A stretch of 64,000 nt of DNA, from the NCBI GenBank assembly GCA_963790545.1, contig CAWBPA010000024.1:786353-850352 (forward strand), read 5' to 3'. Both the position numbers and the translations under genes were made by a program. Below are positions 35,906-44,363 of the stretch, in pieces (within the stretch, counting starts at the first letter, position 1; each line of letters begins with the position of its first letter). The notes beneath the pieces are model-generated. The model worked only from the letters and a program-made list of their open reading frames with translations, was not told where the DNA came from and made no database searches. Source of the DNA: DATBJG01 sp963790545. Its GTDB lineage: Bacteria; Acidobacteriota; Vicinamibacteria; Vicinamibacterales; JAMQPK01.

Positions 35906-38280
35906 TCTTGTATCCGGACCTTCCGCCGGACATTCCGCCGCGGGCGGGACGTTACGGACCGTTCGTGGGCGGACCGTTCGTCGCGTTCTTTCTCCCGACT
36001 ACGGCGATAGCGGTGTGGCGGATCCTTGCGGCTCTGAATCGCGCTCCCCGGCCCGTCGCATCAGGCGTGGTCCGTGCAGGGGCGGTGACGACGCTCTTCC
36101 TGTCTGCATTTCACCTGATCATGCTCGTGGCGTTCGTCGGAGACCACCCATGGCTCGTCCGGGTGCTCGGCGCCCTAGTGGGCGTCTTCCTCATCGTGAC
36201 GGGAAACGATCTTCCTCGAGCGCGCCCCGCGATGATTTGGGGCAGTCCGTCGGAAAGCGCTGATGACAGTGATCCGACCGACGTGTGGCGGTTCCGACGG
36301 GTCGTTGGGTACGTCCGGGTTGCGACCGGGCTTGCCCTGTCTTCGGCAGCCCTCCTCGGTGTGCCTGGGTTCTGGCGCCTCATCATTCTGGCCGCCGGTG
36401 CCGAAGGCGTGTTGCGCCTCGCAGCGGGTCTGTTCGCGCGCCGCGTCAGACACGCCGTGGCGACCGGCGTCGTGATTTCGTTTGCCGCGGTCGGTGCGAT
36501 CGCGAAGGCCCAGGAAATTCCTCTCGAACGCATCGAAGCACTCCCTCCTTTTGTCGATACCACGGTGCCGAAATTGATGGAGGCGGGACACGTACCCGGT
36601 TCTGCGGTCGCTGTCGTATACCAGGGACGCGTTCTGTTGCTGCGCGGCTACGGACATTCGCAACTAGAACCTGACGCACGAGTGGATCCAGTGCGGACGG
36701 CATTCCGGATCGGCTCGGTGTCGAAAACGCTGACGGCACTCGCCGTGCTCCAATTGGTGGATGCCGGGATGCTCGATCTTCAACGAGACGTTCGGGAGTA
36801 CCTGCCAGACGTGCCGCTTCGGTACGGCGCGACGATGCACCAGCTGCTGACGCATACCGCGGGTCTCGACGAGCGATTTGCAGGCGCCTATACCGACTCG
36901 CCCGAACACCTCGAAATGCTGTCCGAACACGTCCGGCGACATCCTCCGGAGCAGTTCATTCCACCCGGGCGTGTCTACAGCTACTCGAACTACCACTACG
37001 CGCTGGCGGGCGCCGTCATCGAGCGGCTGACCGGCGTGCGGTACGAGCAGTACATGGCCGATCGTGTGTTCAGACCGCTGGGAATGATGGGAACCACCGC
37101 TTATCAGCCGCCGCTACCCAGTCCGACCCTCGAAGTTGCCCGGGGGTACGAATGGCGTGGGGGAAGACAGGTAGCCCTCCGGTTGCGGTTCACGCACGCC
37201 AGTCCGTCGGGCGGCTTGACCACCACGGCATCTGACATGGCTCGCGTCATGCTCGCGCTTCTCGGCGATGGCTCGGTCGATGGCCAGCGGGTCCTTTCCG
37301 AGGCTTCCGTGAAGGCGATGCTGGCACCGCAGTACACCCCCGACCAGCGCATCCCTGCAACAGCGTACGGCATGACCCACTGGTTGACCCACGGGCAGCG
37401 GCTGCTGCACAAGGACGGCACACTGGGCGACCAGATCGGGGTGATGGTCTTGGCCCCGGCGAGCGGACTGGGAATCTTTGCCGTGTCGAATGCGCTGCCG
37501 GGTGTGGCGAACCAGCTCTTGGAGCAGCTTCTGACCCACTTGTTCGGTCCGGAGACACCCGCCGTGCCGCCGGTGCCTATGTCCGTCACGTCAGATAATG
37601 CGAGCCGGGCTGTTGGTACGTATCGAGACTTCCATCACACGCGGAACGACATGTCGCGACCGATCTCATTGATGCTCCAGTCGCGGGTCAGCGCGCAACC
37701 CGACGGAGCCATTCGTTGGCGAGACCGTCGCTGGGTGGAAGTGGCACCGTTGGTGTTCACAAGCACCGACGGTCGAGCCACGATCGTCTTTCGGGAGGAC
37801 GCCTCAGGGAAGATCGTGACGCTTCATGCGTGGGGTGCGACATACGAGCGTATTGGTTGGGCGCAGCAGGTTGGCTTTCACGCCGCCTTTCTTGCGGCGT
37901 GCGTAGTCGCGTTCCTCGCGTACCCGTTGTCCCGAGGCGTCGCGATATTTCGGCGACGTCCGAACTTGCTTGAAGGGAGAGCGGCCCGTCGCTGCGCCGT
38001 GGTGGTCGCCCTCGCGAATCTGGCCTTCATCGTGTGGCTGGGCTTGTCACTAAGAGGCCTTGGAGCCTCCGTGCCTCTCGCGCCCGCTACGATTATTTGG
38101 CTCTCGGTCCCTCTTGTCAGCGCCGCCATGACGGCGCTACTGCCTGGGTGCGCGGCCATGGCTTCGCGGGAAGGCTGGTGGACGTTCCGCGAGCGCGTCA
38201 GCTACGCAGCGTTCGCGGCGGTCAGTGTGGCATTTATGGTCTTTCTCAACTACTGGAAAGTGCTCGGCATCCGTTACTAA
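35848..38280 (+). CDS. SdpI-like membrane domain fused to class C beta-lactamase-like serine hydrolase
   Basis: An 810-residue fusion. Residues 1-220 resemble SdpI: a first helix ending 'ILYPDLPPDIP' (22-30), two middle helices, 'GVFLIVTGNDLPRARP' (112-127) and 'DPTDVWRFRRVVGYV' (142-156), matching the order of SdpI features. Residues 225-560 are a serine hydrolase of the beta-lactamase/PBP4 type: SxxK is SVSK (290-293), YxN is YSN (379-381), and the KTG equivalent is HKDG (521-524), so all three catalytic motifs are present. The C-terminus (675-810) adds more helices. It probably works at the outer face of the inner membrane. It overlaps the ArsR gene, so the two are co-expressed. Role unknown; immunity/signalling plus peptide or ester cleavage is an inference. 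Confidence 0.85.
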   Translation: MAIERLAIFALSVSFTTSLILYPDLPPDIPPRAGRYGPFVGGPFVAFFLPTTAIAVWRILAALNRAPRPVASGVVRAGAVTTLFLSAFHLIMLVAFVGDHPWLVRVLGALVGVFLIVTGNDLPRARPAMIWGSPSESADDSDPTDVWRFRRVVGYVRVATGLALSSAALLGVPGFWRLIILAAGAEGVLRLAAGLFARRVRHAVATGVVISFAAVGAIAKAQEIPLERIEALPPFVDTTVPKLMEAGHVPGSAVAVVYQGRVLLLRGYGHSQLEPDARVDPVRTAFRIGSVSKTLTALAVLQLVDAGMLDLQRDVREYLPDVPLRYGATMHQLLTHTAGLDERFAGAYTDSPEHLEMLSEHVRRHPPEQFIPPGRVYSYSNYHYALAGAVIERLTGVRYEQYMADRVFRPLGMMGTTAYQPPLPSPTLEVARGYEWRGGRQVALRLRFTHASPSGGLTTTASDMARVMLALLGDGSVDGQRVLSEASVKAMLAPQYTPDQRIPATAYGMTHWLTHGQRLLHKDGTLGDQIGVMVLAPASGLGIFAVSNALPGVANQLLEQLLTHLFGPETPAVPPVPMSVTSDNASRAVGTYRDFHHTRNDMSRPISLMLQSRVSAQPDGAIRWRDRRWVEVAPLVFTSTDGRATIVFREDASGKIVTLHAWGATYERIGWAQQVGFHAAFLAACVVAFLAYPLSRGVAIFRRRPNLLEGRAARRCAVVVALANLAFIVWLGLSLRGLGASVPLAPATIIWLSVPLVSAAMTALLPGCAAMASREGWWTFRERVSYAAFAAVSVAFMVFLNYWKVLGIRY

Positions 38281-38289
38281 ACAAAGGCG

Positions 38290-39725
38290 TCAGTCGAAAC
38301 TGATCAGCTCCTTCTCCGGCGGTCGCTGCATACCCTTCTCGTGGTAGTCCTCCCAGATCTGCGCCCATGGGCGGTCATACATGTTGGGCACCTTGTATGG
38401 GATCACGGTACCCGCGATCACCGGCTTGGCGAGCCCGTTGATTGGGTAGATCGTCTGAACGCACTCGATGAAGGTGTAGGGTTCGCCCTCTTCGAAGCCG
38501 CTGACTCGCAGGAGTGTTCGGGTCATCCGGATTGGTTCCACGAGCGCCTCGGGGTCGTAAAAGATGCCTTCGTGGTTGAGACCGAGGAACCTGCCCGATT
38601 TGTCGCGGTTCGGCGTGTAGATTTCGATGGTCTGCAGCTTGCCGGAGAACTCCGGGTTGCCGTGCACCTTCCAGCCCTGGATGTTCGACGTCCAGGTGAT
38701 CAGTGCGTCCCCATCCCAGAAGCCGATCGTGTCGCCGTACCAGCGCGGGACTTCTGCGCCAAGACGCGGTACGGCACCTTCCAGGTTGAACGAGCGGCCG
38801 ATGTGAATGTTGGTGATGAAGTTGTCGGCGTCACCGGCCAGGAACTGGACCATCGTGGGCGTGACGATGACCGAGTGGGGCTGGTTCGTGACGGCATGGT
38901 AGTGCCAGCGACGCATGAAGCCCTCGGGCCAGCAGGTACTGCGCCGGCCACTGCGGCGCGTTCGTATGCGCGTCGTGATAGGCCTCCTGCACCATCCGTG
39001 TCTTGTACTCGTCGGTGAGCAGCGAGAGAAGCGTCGGATACTGATTCCACAGAAGCTCGGCGTACCAGTTCTGTCCCCGGTGCCACACGTAGCGCCCGCT
39101 CCAATCGCCCGGCACCGTGGCGTAGGTGTGTTGGGTCGGCCCGCCACGGCGGCGCGCCTCGTCCAGCAGCGCTTCGTAGTGGGCCTGTGCCGTTTTGAAT
39201 TTGTAGGGGCTGACGATCGACTCGCGCGGGTAGTCGCGATCGCAGAAGCCCCACGCGGCCGACGCCGGTGGCTTGTCCCCGATCATCCCTCCACGCCACT
39301 GCTGCTCGAGCCCATAGGGACTGTTGCAGCGGAAATACCGCTTGTCGGTCCACAACGCGCGGTCGGCATAGAAGTCCTTGGACGTAAAGACGTCCACCTT
39401 CAGCGGCTCGATCCCGTCGGGTACGGCTCCGTTGCGGGCCGCACCGAGGAACCCCTCGAGCCTGTTGCCGGTCGCGGGGCCATCGAGCGGGCCCACCAGC
39501 CAGTGACTGCTCCGGGTAGCCGTTGATCTCTCGCGGGGGAATCGCCTCGATGTCCTCGGCATTCCGCCACATCTCCCAGGGAATGGCCGGGGCGACGGGC
39601 GCGCCGCGGCCCTCGCTCGTGAATGGGGCTGGCGGCGTCTCGGCACGGGAGCACGACATCACCGTGGCCAGGAACAACGCGGCGAGCGCGGCGCGGCCGA
39701 TCTTGAAGGCATTTGTCTGCAACAT
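38290..39725 (-). CDS. Secreted/lipoprotein unknown, two frameshifts
   Basis: The N-terminus is a lipoprotein-like signal ('MLQTNAFKIGRAALAALFLATVMSCS'); ATG 39725 or 39737 may be the start. The product continues 'AIPWEMWRNAEDIEAIPPREINGYPEQS', then after about 39500 'LVGPLDGPATGNRLEGFLGAARNGAVPDGIEPLKVDVFTSKDFYADRALWTDKRYFRCNSPYGLEQQWRGG', and after about 38931 'WPEGFMRRWHYHAVTNQPHSVIVTPTMVQFL...WYGDTIGFWDGDALITWTSNIQGWKVHGNPEFSGKLQTIEIY'. Removing one base at each break gives about 478 residues. The 'GFWDGDxLITWTxNIxGW' part is related to secreted proteins common in Acidobacteria, including those at 59584 and 61340. No function can be named. Divergent from the gene at 39910. Confidence 0.7.
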
Positions 39726-39765
39726 GGCGCCAATCATAAGCACCGACGGCATTCAAGTCGAGGCT

Positions 39766-39866
39766 GTCCGCCTTCGCCTACGGCTTCGGCGAGACTCGTC
39801 CGCCTTCGCGCTTCGCGCTTCGGCAGGACAAGTCCTGATTCGCGCTTCGCGCTCCGGCGGGACAAG
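39766..39866. repeat. GC-rich palindromic repeat array between divergent genes
   Basis: Units of the kind GTCCGCCTTCGC...GCTTCGGCRGGAC occur three times in variant form, with the core CGCGCTTCGCGCTTC/CTC repeated and the self-complementary GGACAAGTCC between them. It lies between two divergent secreted-protein genes and can form several hairpins. This resembles dispersed intergenic repeats of Vicinamibacteria-like genomes (from memory, not checked). Confidence 0.75.
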
Positions 39867-39909
39867 CGGTAGCATGGGGCCGCATCACGCATCAGAGGAG
39901 GAATCAGCC

Positions 39910-40596
39910 GTGCGCGAAACCCTGACCATCACCTGCCTCGTCGTCTGGACCATGGCGGCAGTAGCCGCCCAGACTCAACCCACGCCGGCGCCGGGCACGC
40001 AGAAGCCGGGGATGTCGCCAAGGCCGCCGCTGCTTTTGAGCGAGCCATGGCAACTCCCTCCGCACACGGGCGAGCAAACGGACGAGAACATGCGGTTCAC
40101 GCCGGCCGTCGTGACCAACCCTCGCGTCGAAGCGAAGCTGTACGGGCAGGACGCGTCGGTCGTCCGCGCGGCGGTGCACGAGGAGCGCATCGACCTATGG
40201 AACGGGATGGCCTCGTCTCCGGTAGCGGTGACGCTGCGGGACCGGCGCAATTTTGTCGACCTGACCGGCGCGGCCCGTTTGCGCTGGATCGTGCGGACCA
40301 ACGCGATTCATCTGCTGCACCCGGTCGTGAAGCTGGCGGACGGCAGGCTCATCGTCGGCGATCGCGGCATCACGACGCACGGCGAGTTTCTCACCGCCGA
40401 GATCGCGTTCAGCGGCATGCGCTGGTACGCATTGGATCCAGTCAAGGTCATCGTGCTCACGGAGGTGGTGAACCCCGACCTGCGCAGGGTGGACGAGGTC
40501 GGCCTGGCAATGCTCTCCCCGGGCGGCGGGCACGGCATCGCCGGTTCGGCGAACCTGTCGACCGTCGAGCTGTTCGCCAATCCAATGCCTCGGTAG
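39910..40596 (+). CDS. Secreted protein of unknown function
   Basis: A GTG start at 39910 (preceded by GAGGAGGAA around 39896-39904, a strong ribosome-binding site) gives a signal peptide 'MRETLTITCLVVWTMAAVAAQ'. The mature part of about 208 residues reads 'LLLSEPWQLPPHTGEQTDENMRFTPAVVTNPRVEAKLYGQDASVVRAAVHEERIDLWNGMASSPVAVTLRDRRNFVDLTGAARLRWIVRTNAIHLLHPVVKLADG'. It looks like a beta-sandwich lectin- or glycosidase-accessory domain (similar in feel to DUF1961/3-keto-glucanase-like proteins), but I do not recognise a specific family. Divergent from the secreted protein at 38290-39725, perhaps sharing its control. Confidence 0.7.
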   Translation: MRETLTITCLVVWTMAAVAAQTQPTPAPGTQKPGMSPRPPLLLSEPWQLPPHTGEQTDENMRFTPAVVTNPRVEAKLYGQDASVVRAAVHEERIDLWNGMASSPVAVTLRDRRNFVDLTGAARLRWIVRTNAIHLLHPVVKLADGRLIVGDRGITTHGEFLTAEIAFSGMRWYALDPVKVIVLTEVVNPDLRRVDEVGLAMLSPGGGHGIAGSANLSTVELFANPMPR

Positions 40597-40762
40597 AAGG
40601 CCGGATTCGCGGCCGAGAGATTTCCCGTGCGTTACCGCTGAACGCCTCGGTGCAGTCGGTACCCATTACGACGGATTTTCCGGTTTTCCACGCCGAGAAT
40701 CGGGACGTACGGTCAGGCGCCTCGGCGCCCGAGAGGGCTATACTCGCCCTCGAGTTGGGATC

Positions 40763-41689
40763 ATGAGCGCGCCTTCCGACGCGGATCGACTCTCGGGCCT
40801 CGTTCTGGACTCCCTGGACGAGGGTGTCAGCGGCGACGTTCTGGCTAAGCGGGCGTACCGCAGCCGCACGCAGTTCTTCCGGGTGTTCCGGGCGGTCATC
40901 GATGAAACGCCGGCCGCCATACGCCGGCGGCTGCGGCTCGAGCGCGCGGCCTGGCAGCTGGGCCGGAGCCGCACGCCAGTCACGGAGGTCGCCTTCGACG
41001 CCGGCTACGGATCGCTCGAGGCCTTTACGCGGGCGTTTCGCAGGGTATTCCGGATTTCGCCGAGTGTGTATCGGCGGATGGGGGCCACGCACTTCCATCT
41101 GCCCGCACCAAGCGGCATCCACTTCCAGGCGCCAGATCCCGGCTCGGAAGGAGACGCGATGGACCTGTTCGATCTGTTTGCCGGATCCGATTCGTACCAC
41201 GTGAAGAAAGTGCTGGGGCACGCGCGTGAGCTCGGTGCCGACCAGCTCGACGCGCCGCTGGACACTCCCGCGCACGTGTTTCCCTGGGACACGCCGGCGC
41301 GGAGCCTGCGGGATTTGTTGAAGCGGCTTGTGCAGACCAAGGAGATCTGGACGGCCGCCATGACCGGCGGCGCGCCGCCGGATATCGAGCACGAGCGTCC
41401 GGAGCAGGGTACGCCCGACGCGCTCCTCGCCCGGCTCGACAAGGCGGATGCCGACTTCCGGCGGGTGCTCGCCGACGTGCGAAACCGGAATGCGTGGAGC
41501 GACACGTTCGTGGACGCGTTGTGCGAGCCGCCGGAGACGTTCTCCTTCGGCGGGATGTTCGCCCACGTGATCACGTTCAACACGTATCAGCGGCTGCTGG
41601 CGCTCGACGCGCTGCGGCGGCTCGGCGTCACGGTGGAGGGCTTCGGCTGTCCCTCCGAATACGAAGCCAGTCTCGCTCTACATCGCTGA
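40763..41689 (+). CDS. AraC-type HTH fused to DinB-like domain
   Basis: A 308-residue protein. Residues 1-105 are an AraC/XylS DNA-binding domain with two HTHs ('LAKRAYRSRTQFFRVFRAVIDETPAAIRRRLRLERAAWQLGRSRTPVTEVAFDAGYGSLEAFTRAFRRVFRISPSVYRR'). Residues 135-308 form a four-helix DinB/YfiT-like unit ('LFAGSDSYHVKKVLGHARELGADQLDAPL...SLRDLLKRLVQTKEIWTAAMTG...GGMFAHVITFNTYQRLLALDALRRLG'). The candidate metal-binding His residues of DinB are the H of 'SYHVKK' and the H of 'FAHVITF'. This fusion is a known regulator arrangement with a putative metal-dependent sensing or transferase module. The ligand is unknown. Confidence 0.88.
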   Translation: MSAPSDADRLSGLVLDSLDEGVSGDVLAKRAYRSRTQFFRVFRAVIDETPAAIRRRLRLERAAWQLGRSRTPVTEVAFDAGYGSLEAFTRAFRRVFRISPSVYRRMGATHFHLPAPSGIHFQAPDPGSEGDAMDLFDLFAGSDSYHVKKVLGHARELGADQLDAPLDTPAHVFPWDTPARSLRDLLKRLVQTKEIWTAAMTGGAPPDIEHERPEQGTPDALLARLDKADADFRRVLADVRNRNAWSDTFVDALCEPPETFSFGGMFAHVITFNTYQRLLALDALRRLGVTVEGFGCPSEYEASLALHR

Positions 41690-41698
41690 CAGAAGACG

Positions 41699-42316
41699 TT
41701 GACGAAGCCTGTCGTCGTAGGCGTCGACGACCACCGGGGCTGGGCGAACCTCGTGTCCGTCGCTTTGCAGGGCGGAAGCGTGGTCGTCGTGAATCGCCGC
41801 CGCATCGAGCTGATCCACCCCGGCCTGCCGAGCCAACCGCACCATCACGAGGCGCAGGACCTCGCGCTCGACGAGGCGCGGGAGCTCATCCGCCGCGTCA
41901 CGGAGTCGATCACGGAGTCGTGCCTCTCGGCGTTGCGCGCGCCGTTTGAAGAACTCGCACGCAGCTACAAGCCGGTCTCGTTGGCGATCCGCGCCGCGCC
42001 CGAGACGCCGGACGACCTGGGCGCCGTGCTCGAGAACCAAACGACCTCGATCGCGGCGGACGGAGCACTCTACCTGCGCGGGCTGGCAGCGGCGGCCGCG
42101 AAGCTCGGCGTCGAGGTTCGCCCTTATCTGCGCCGGGACCTGGAGGCGAGCGTCGCGAAGGCGCTGGGAATAGGGTCGGCGGAGGTTCCGGCGTTCTTGA
42201 AGTCCCTCGGCGAAGGCCTGGGTCCTCCCTGGAGCAAAGAGCAACGGATCGCGGCTGCTGCTGCGATTGGAGCGCTCGCGCCTGCGATTGGAGCGCTCGC
42301 GAGCGACCGTAGATGA
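41699..42316 (+). CDS. Conserved hypothetical protein
   Basis: A 205-residue protein with a TTG start 9 bp after the AraC-DinB stop, in probable operon with it. It begins 'MTKPVVVGVDDHRGWANLVSVALQGGSVVVVNRRRIELIHPGLPSQPHHHEAQDLALDEARELIRRVTESITESCLSALRAPFEELA'. The fold looks like an RNase-H-like/actin-like strand set followed by helices. The middle 'PVSLAIRAAPETPDDLGAVLENQTTSIAADGALYLRGLAAAAAKLGVEVRPYLRRDLE' may be a nucleotide-related domain. I do not recognise a named family with certainty. The C-terminal IGALAPAIGALAS comes from a 21-bp duplication. Confidence 0.7.
   Translation: MTKPVVVGVDDHRGWANLVSVALQGGSVVVVNRRRIELIHPGLPSQPHHHEAQDLALDEARELIRRVTESITESCLSALRAPFEELARSYKPVSLAIRAAPETPDDLGAVLENQTTSIAADGALYLRGLAAAAAKLGVEVRPYLRRDLEASVAKALGIGSAEVPAFLKSLGEGLGPPWSKEQRIAAAAAIGALAPAIGALASDRR
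42261..42301. repeat. 21-bp tandem duplication inside a gene
   Basis: The word CTGCGATTGGAGCGCTCGCG occurs at 42261-42280 and again at 42282-42301 (period 21), keeping the frame and giving IGALAP-AIGALAS near the C-terminus of the preceding protein. A recent slippage event is likely. Confidence 0.9.
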
Positions 42317-42350
42317 GCGCCAAAGCGAGACAAGAACAGGGGAGATGCAG

Positions 42351-43382
42351 ATGACGGATAACGGGGCAGGATCGCACGCCTTGCCGCCACACGCGCAGCT
42401 GATACAGATGGGGACGGCTTCATGGGTCTCGGCGGTCGTGTACGCCGCAGCGAAACTTGGCATCGCCGACCGGCTGGCCACGGGACCACGAAGTGCCGCC
42501 GAATTGGCCGGCACGATGCGCGCGCACGCGCCGACGCTGCATCGCCTTATGCGCACGCTGGCCGGACTGGGCATCCTCACGGAGCGAGATGGGCAGCGGT
42601 TCGGGCTCACGTCTCTGGGGGAGGCGCTGAAGACGGACGCCCCGGGCTCGGCGCGGGCGACGTTGATGGCGTTTTGCGGCCCGGCGTTCTGGCACGGCTG
42701 GGAGGAGATCGAATATTCACTGGAAACCGGGAAGACGGGATTTGAGAAAGCCAGCGGGATGCCGTTCTTCGAGTATCTGGCGAAGCATCCCCAGGAGGCG
42801 TCGTATTTCAGCGAGGCGATGGTTGGTTACCACGGTGCCGAGCCGCCCGCCGTGGCCAGGGCATACGACTTCTCGGGGCTCAAAACGATTGTGGACGTCG
42901 GCGGCGCGACGGGCAACATGCTGGCGGCCATCCTGTCGCAGCACGCGGCACCGCGCGGCGTCTTGTACGACCGGCCCCATGTGGTGAGTGACGCCGCGGC
43001 CTTGCTCAAGGCTCGTGGCGTCGAGGCACGCGTCGCAATCGAGCCGGGCGATTTCTTCGAGCGGGTGCCCGCCGGAGGCGACGCCTACCTCTTATCGCAC
43101 ATCATTCACGACTGGAACGAAGAGCAGTGTCTCACCATCCTGGGCCACTGCCGCAACGTCATCCCGCGGGATGGCCGCCTCCTGATCGTTGAAACCGTCC
43201 TGCCGGCGGGCGATACCCCTCATCAAGGCAAGGTGCAGGACATGGTCATGCTGGTGTTCCCTGGGGGCCAGGAACGCACGGAAGCCGAATACGCCTCACT
43301 CCTCAGTAAGGCTGGGTTCCGTCTGAGCCGCATCGTGCCTACCGAGTCGATCGTGAGCGTGGTGGAGGCTGTTCCGGTCTAG
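42351..43382 (+). CDS. SAM-dependent O-methyltransferase (plant COMT-like family)
   Basis: ATG 42351 ('MTDNGAGSHALPPHA') is 6 nt after a GGGGAG ribosome-binding site; ATG 42345 is less likely. The 343-residue protein has an N-terminal dimerisation winged helix ('VYAAAKLGIADRLATGPRSAAELAGTMRAHAPTLHRLMRTLAGLGILTERDGQRFGLT') and a Rossmann methyltransferase with 'TIVDVGGATGNMLAAIL' (SAM loop). The catalytic region is 'AYLLSHIIHDWNEEQCLTILGHC' (HDW, catalytic His), then 'LLIVETVLP'. The family methylates hydroxyl groups of small aromatic or polyketide-like molecules. The acceptor is unknown. The DHFR-like gene follows after 5 bp. Confidence 0.9.
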   Translation: MTDNGAGSHALPPHAQLIQMGTASWVSAVVYAAAKLGIADRLATGPRSAAELAGTMRAHAPTLHRLMRTLAGLGILTERDGQRFGLTSLGEALKTDAPGSARATLMAFCGPAFWHGWEEIEYSLETGKTGFEKASGMPFFEYLAKHPQEASYFSEAMVGYHGAEPPAVARAYDFSGLKTIVDVGGATGNMLAAILSQHAAPRGVLYDRPHVVSDAAALLKARGVEARVAIEPGDFFERVPAGGDAYLLSHIIHDWNEEQCLTILGHCRNVIPRDGRLLIVETVLPAGDTPHQGKVQDMVMLVFPGGQERTEAEYASLLSKAGFRLSRIVPTESIVSVVEAVPV

Positions 43383-43387
43383 GAATC

Positions 43388-43954
43388 ATGAGCCAGGAGC
43401 AACTCGTGACGAAGCCTCGAAAGGTCATCGTTCACATCGCGACCAGCGCGGACGGTTACATCGCGCGTTCTGACGGCGATCTCGAGTGGCTGACGTCCCG
43501 CCCGGCCCCGAAAGGTTTCTATGGCATGAACGCCTTTATGAAGTCGATCGACACGCAGGTACTGGGCCGGAAGACCTACGAGGTCAGCCTGCGAATGGGG
43601 GCGAACTACGACTCAAAGAGTCGAAGTATCGTCTTCTCCCGGCATTCTTCACCAGCGAAGGCCCCGTCAGGCGTGCAGTTCGTGAAGGAGGCTATTGGCC
43701 CGTTTATGAGCCGTTTTCGCGAGCAGCCTGGCAAGGATATCTGGTTGGTGGGTGGGGGCGAGATCATCGCCTCCTTTCTGGACGAGCAGGCGATCGACGA
43801 GTTCGTCATCAGTGTGGTGCCAGTCTTTATCGGGGAGGGCATTCCACTGATAGCGCGGCGTCACCGCCACGTGCCCTTGGACTTGCTCTCCACCGAACGC
43901 TTCGACGATGGCCTGGTCCAACTGCACTACCGCGTGAAGAACGCCGGCACGTGA
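43388..43954 (+). CDS. DHFR/RibD-C-like reductase
   Basis: A 188-residue protein. Its opening 'KVIVHIATSADGYIARSDGDLEWL' and later 'TQVLGRKTYEVSL', 'IWLVGGGEIIASFLDEQAIDEFVISVVPVFIGEGIPLI' are the pattern of the dihydrofolate-reductase-like/RibD C-terminal family. NADPH-dependent reduction is expected, substrate unknown; it is too divergent for a true folA. It starts 5 bp after the methyltransferase stop, so the two are likely co-transcribed. Confidence 0.9.
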   Translation: MSQEQLVTKPRKVIVHIATSADGYIARSDGDLEWLTSRPAPKGFYGMNAFMKSIDTQVLGRKTYEVSLRMGANYDSKSRSIVFSRHSSPAKAPSGVQFVKEAIGPFMSRFREQPGKDIWLVGGGEIIASFLDEQAIDEFVISVVPVFIGEGIPLIARRHRHVPLDLLSTERFDDGLVQLHYRVKNAGT

Positions 43955-43992
43955 CTCGCGCTCGCCCATGTCCATGTGCCACAATTTGAGCG

Positions 43993-44313
43993 ATGCCATT
44001 CTCACGAATCGCGGAAAACCGCATCAGGGAAGCGATGCAGGAAGGTGTGTTCGACGATCTGCCTGGTCGCGGCCAGCCCTTGAATCTGGAAGAATATTTC
44101 AGCGCGCCCGAAGACATGCGAATGGCGTATTCGATCTTGAAGAACGCGAACTGCGTGCCGGCTGAAGTTCAGTTAATGAACGACGTCTCACGATTGAAGC
44201 ACGCCGTGGCACAGGCTCCTGATACCACGACTCGCCAGTCTCTTCAGCGAAAGCTTTCCGACAGCCAGACCGAACTCGCAATCGTGCTGGAGGGGCGCAG
44301 GCTTCGACGCTAG
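43993..44313 (+). CDS. DUF1992 protein
   Basis: A 106-residue protein: 'MPFSRIAENRIREAMQEGVFDDLPGRGQPLNLEEYFSAPEDMRMAYSILKNANCVPAEVQLMNDVSRLKHAV'. This is the full DUF1992/DnaJ-homologue-C28 conserved region (motif 'IxEAxxxGxFDxLPGxGxPL'), known from bacteria and eukaryotes, function uncertain. The C-terminal helix 'LQRKLSDSQTELAIVLEGRRLRR' is basic and coiled-coil-like. Cytosolic. Confidence 0.93.
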   Translation: MPFSRIAENRIREAMQEGVFDDLPGRGQPLNLEEYFSAPEDMRMAYSILKNANCVPAEVQLMNDVSRLKHAVAQAPDTTTRQSLQRKLSDSQTELAIVLEGRRLRR

Positions 44314-44363
44314 GCACCGCCCCTTTCAATCTGCTCAGCTCGATCCCGATGGAGGTCAGCCTT

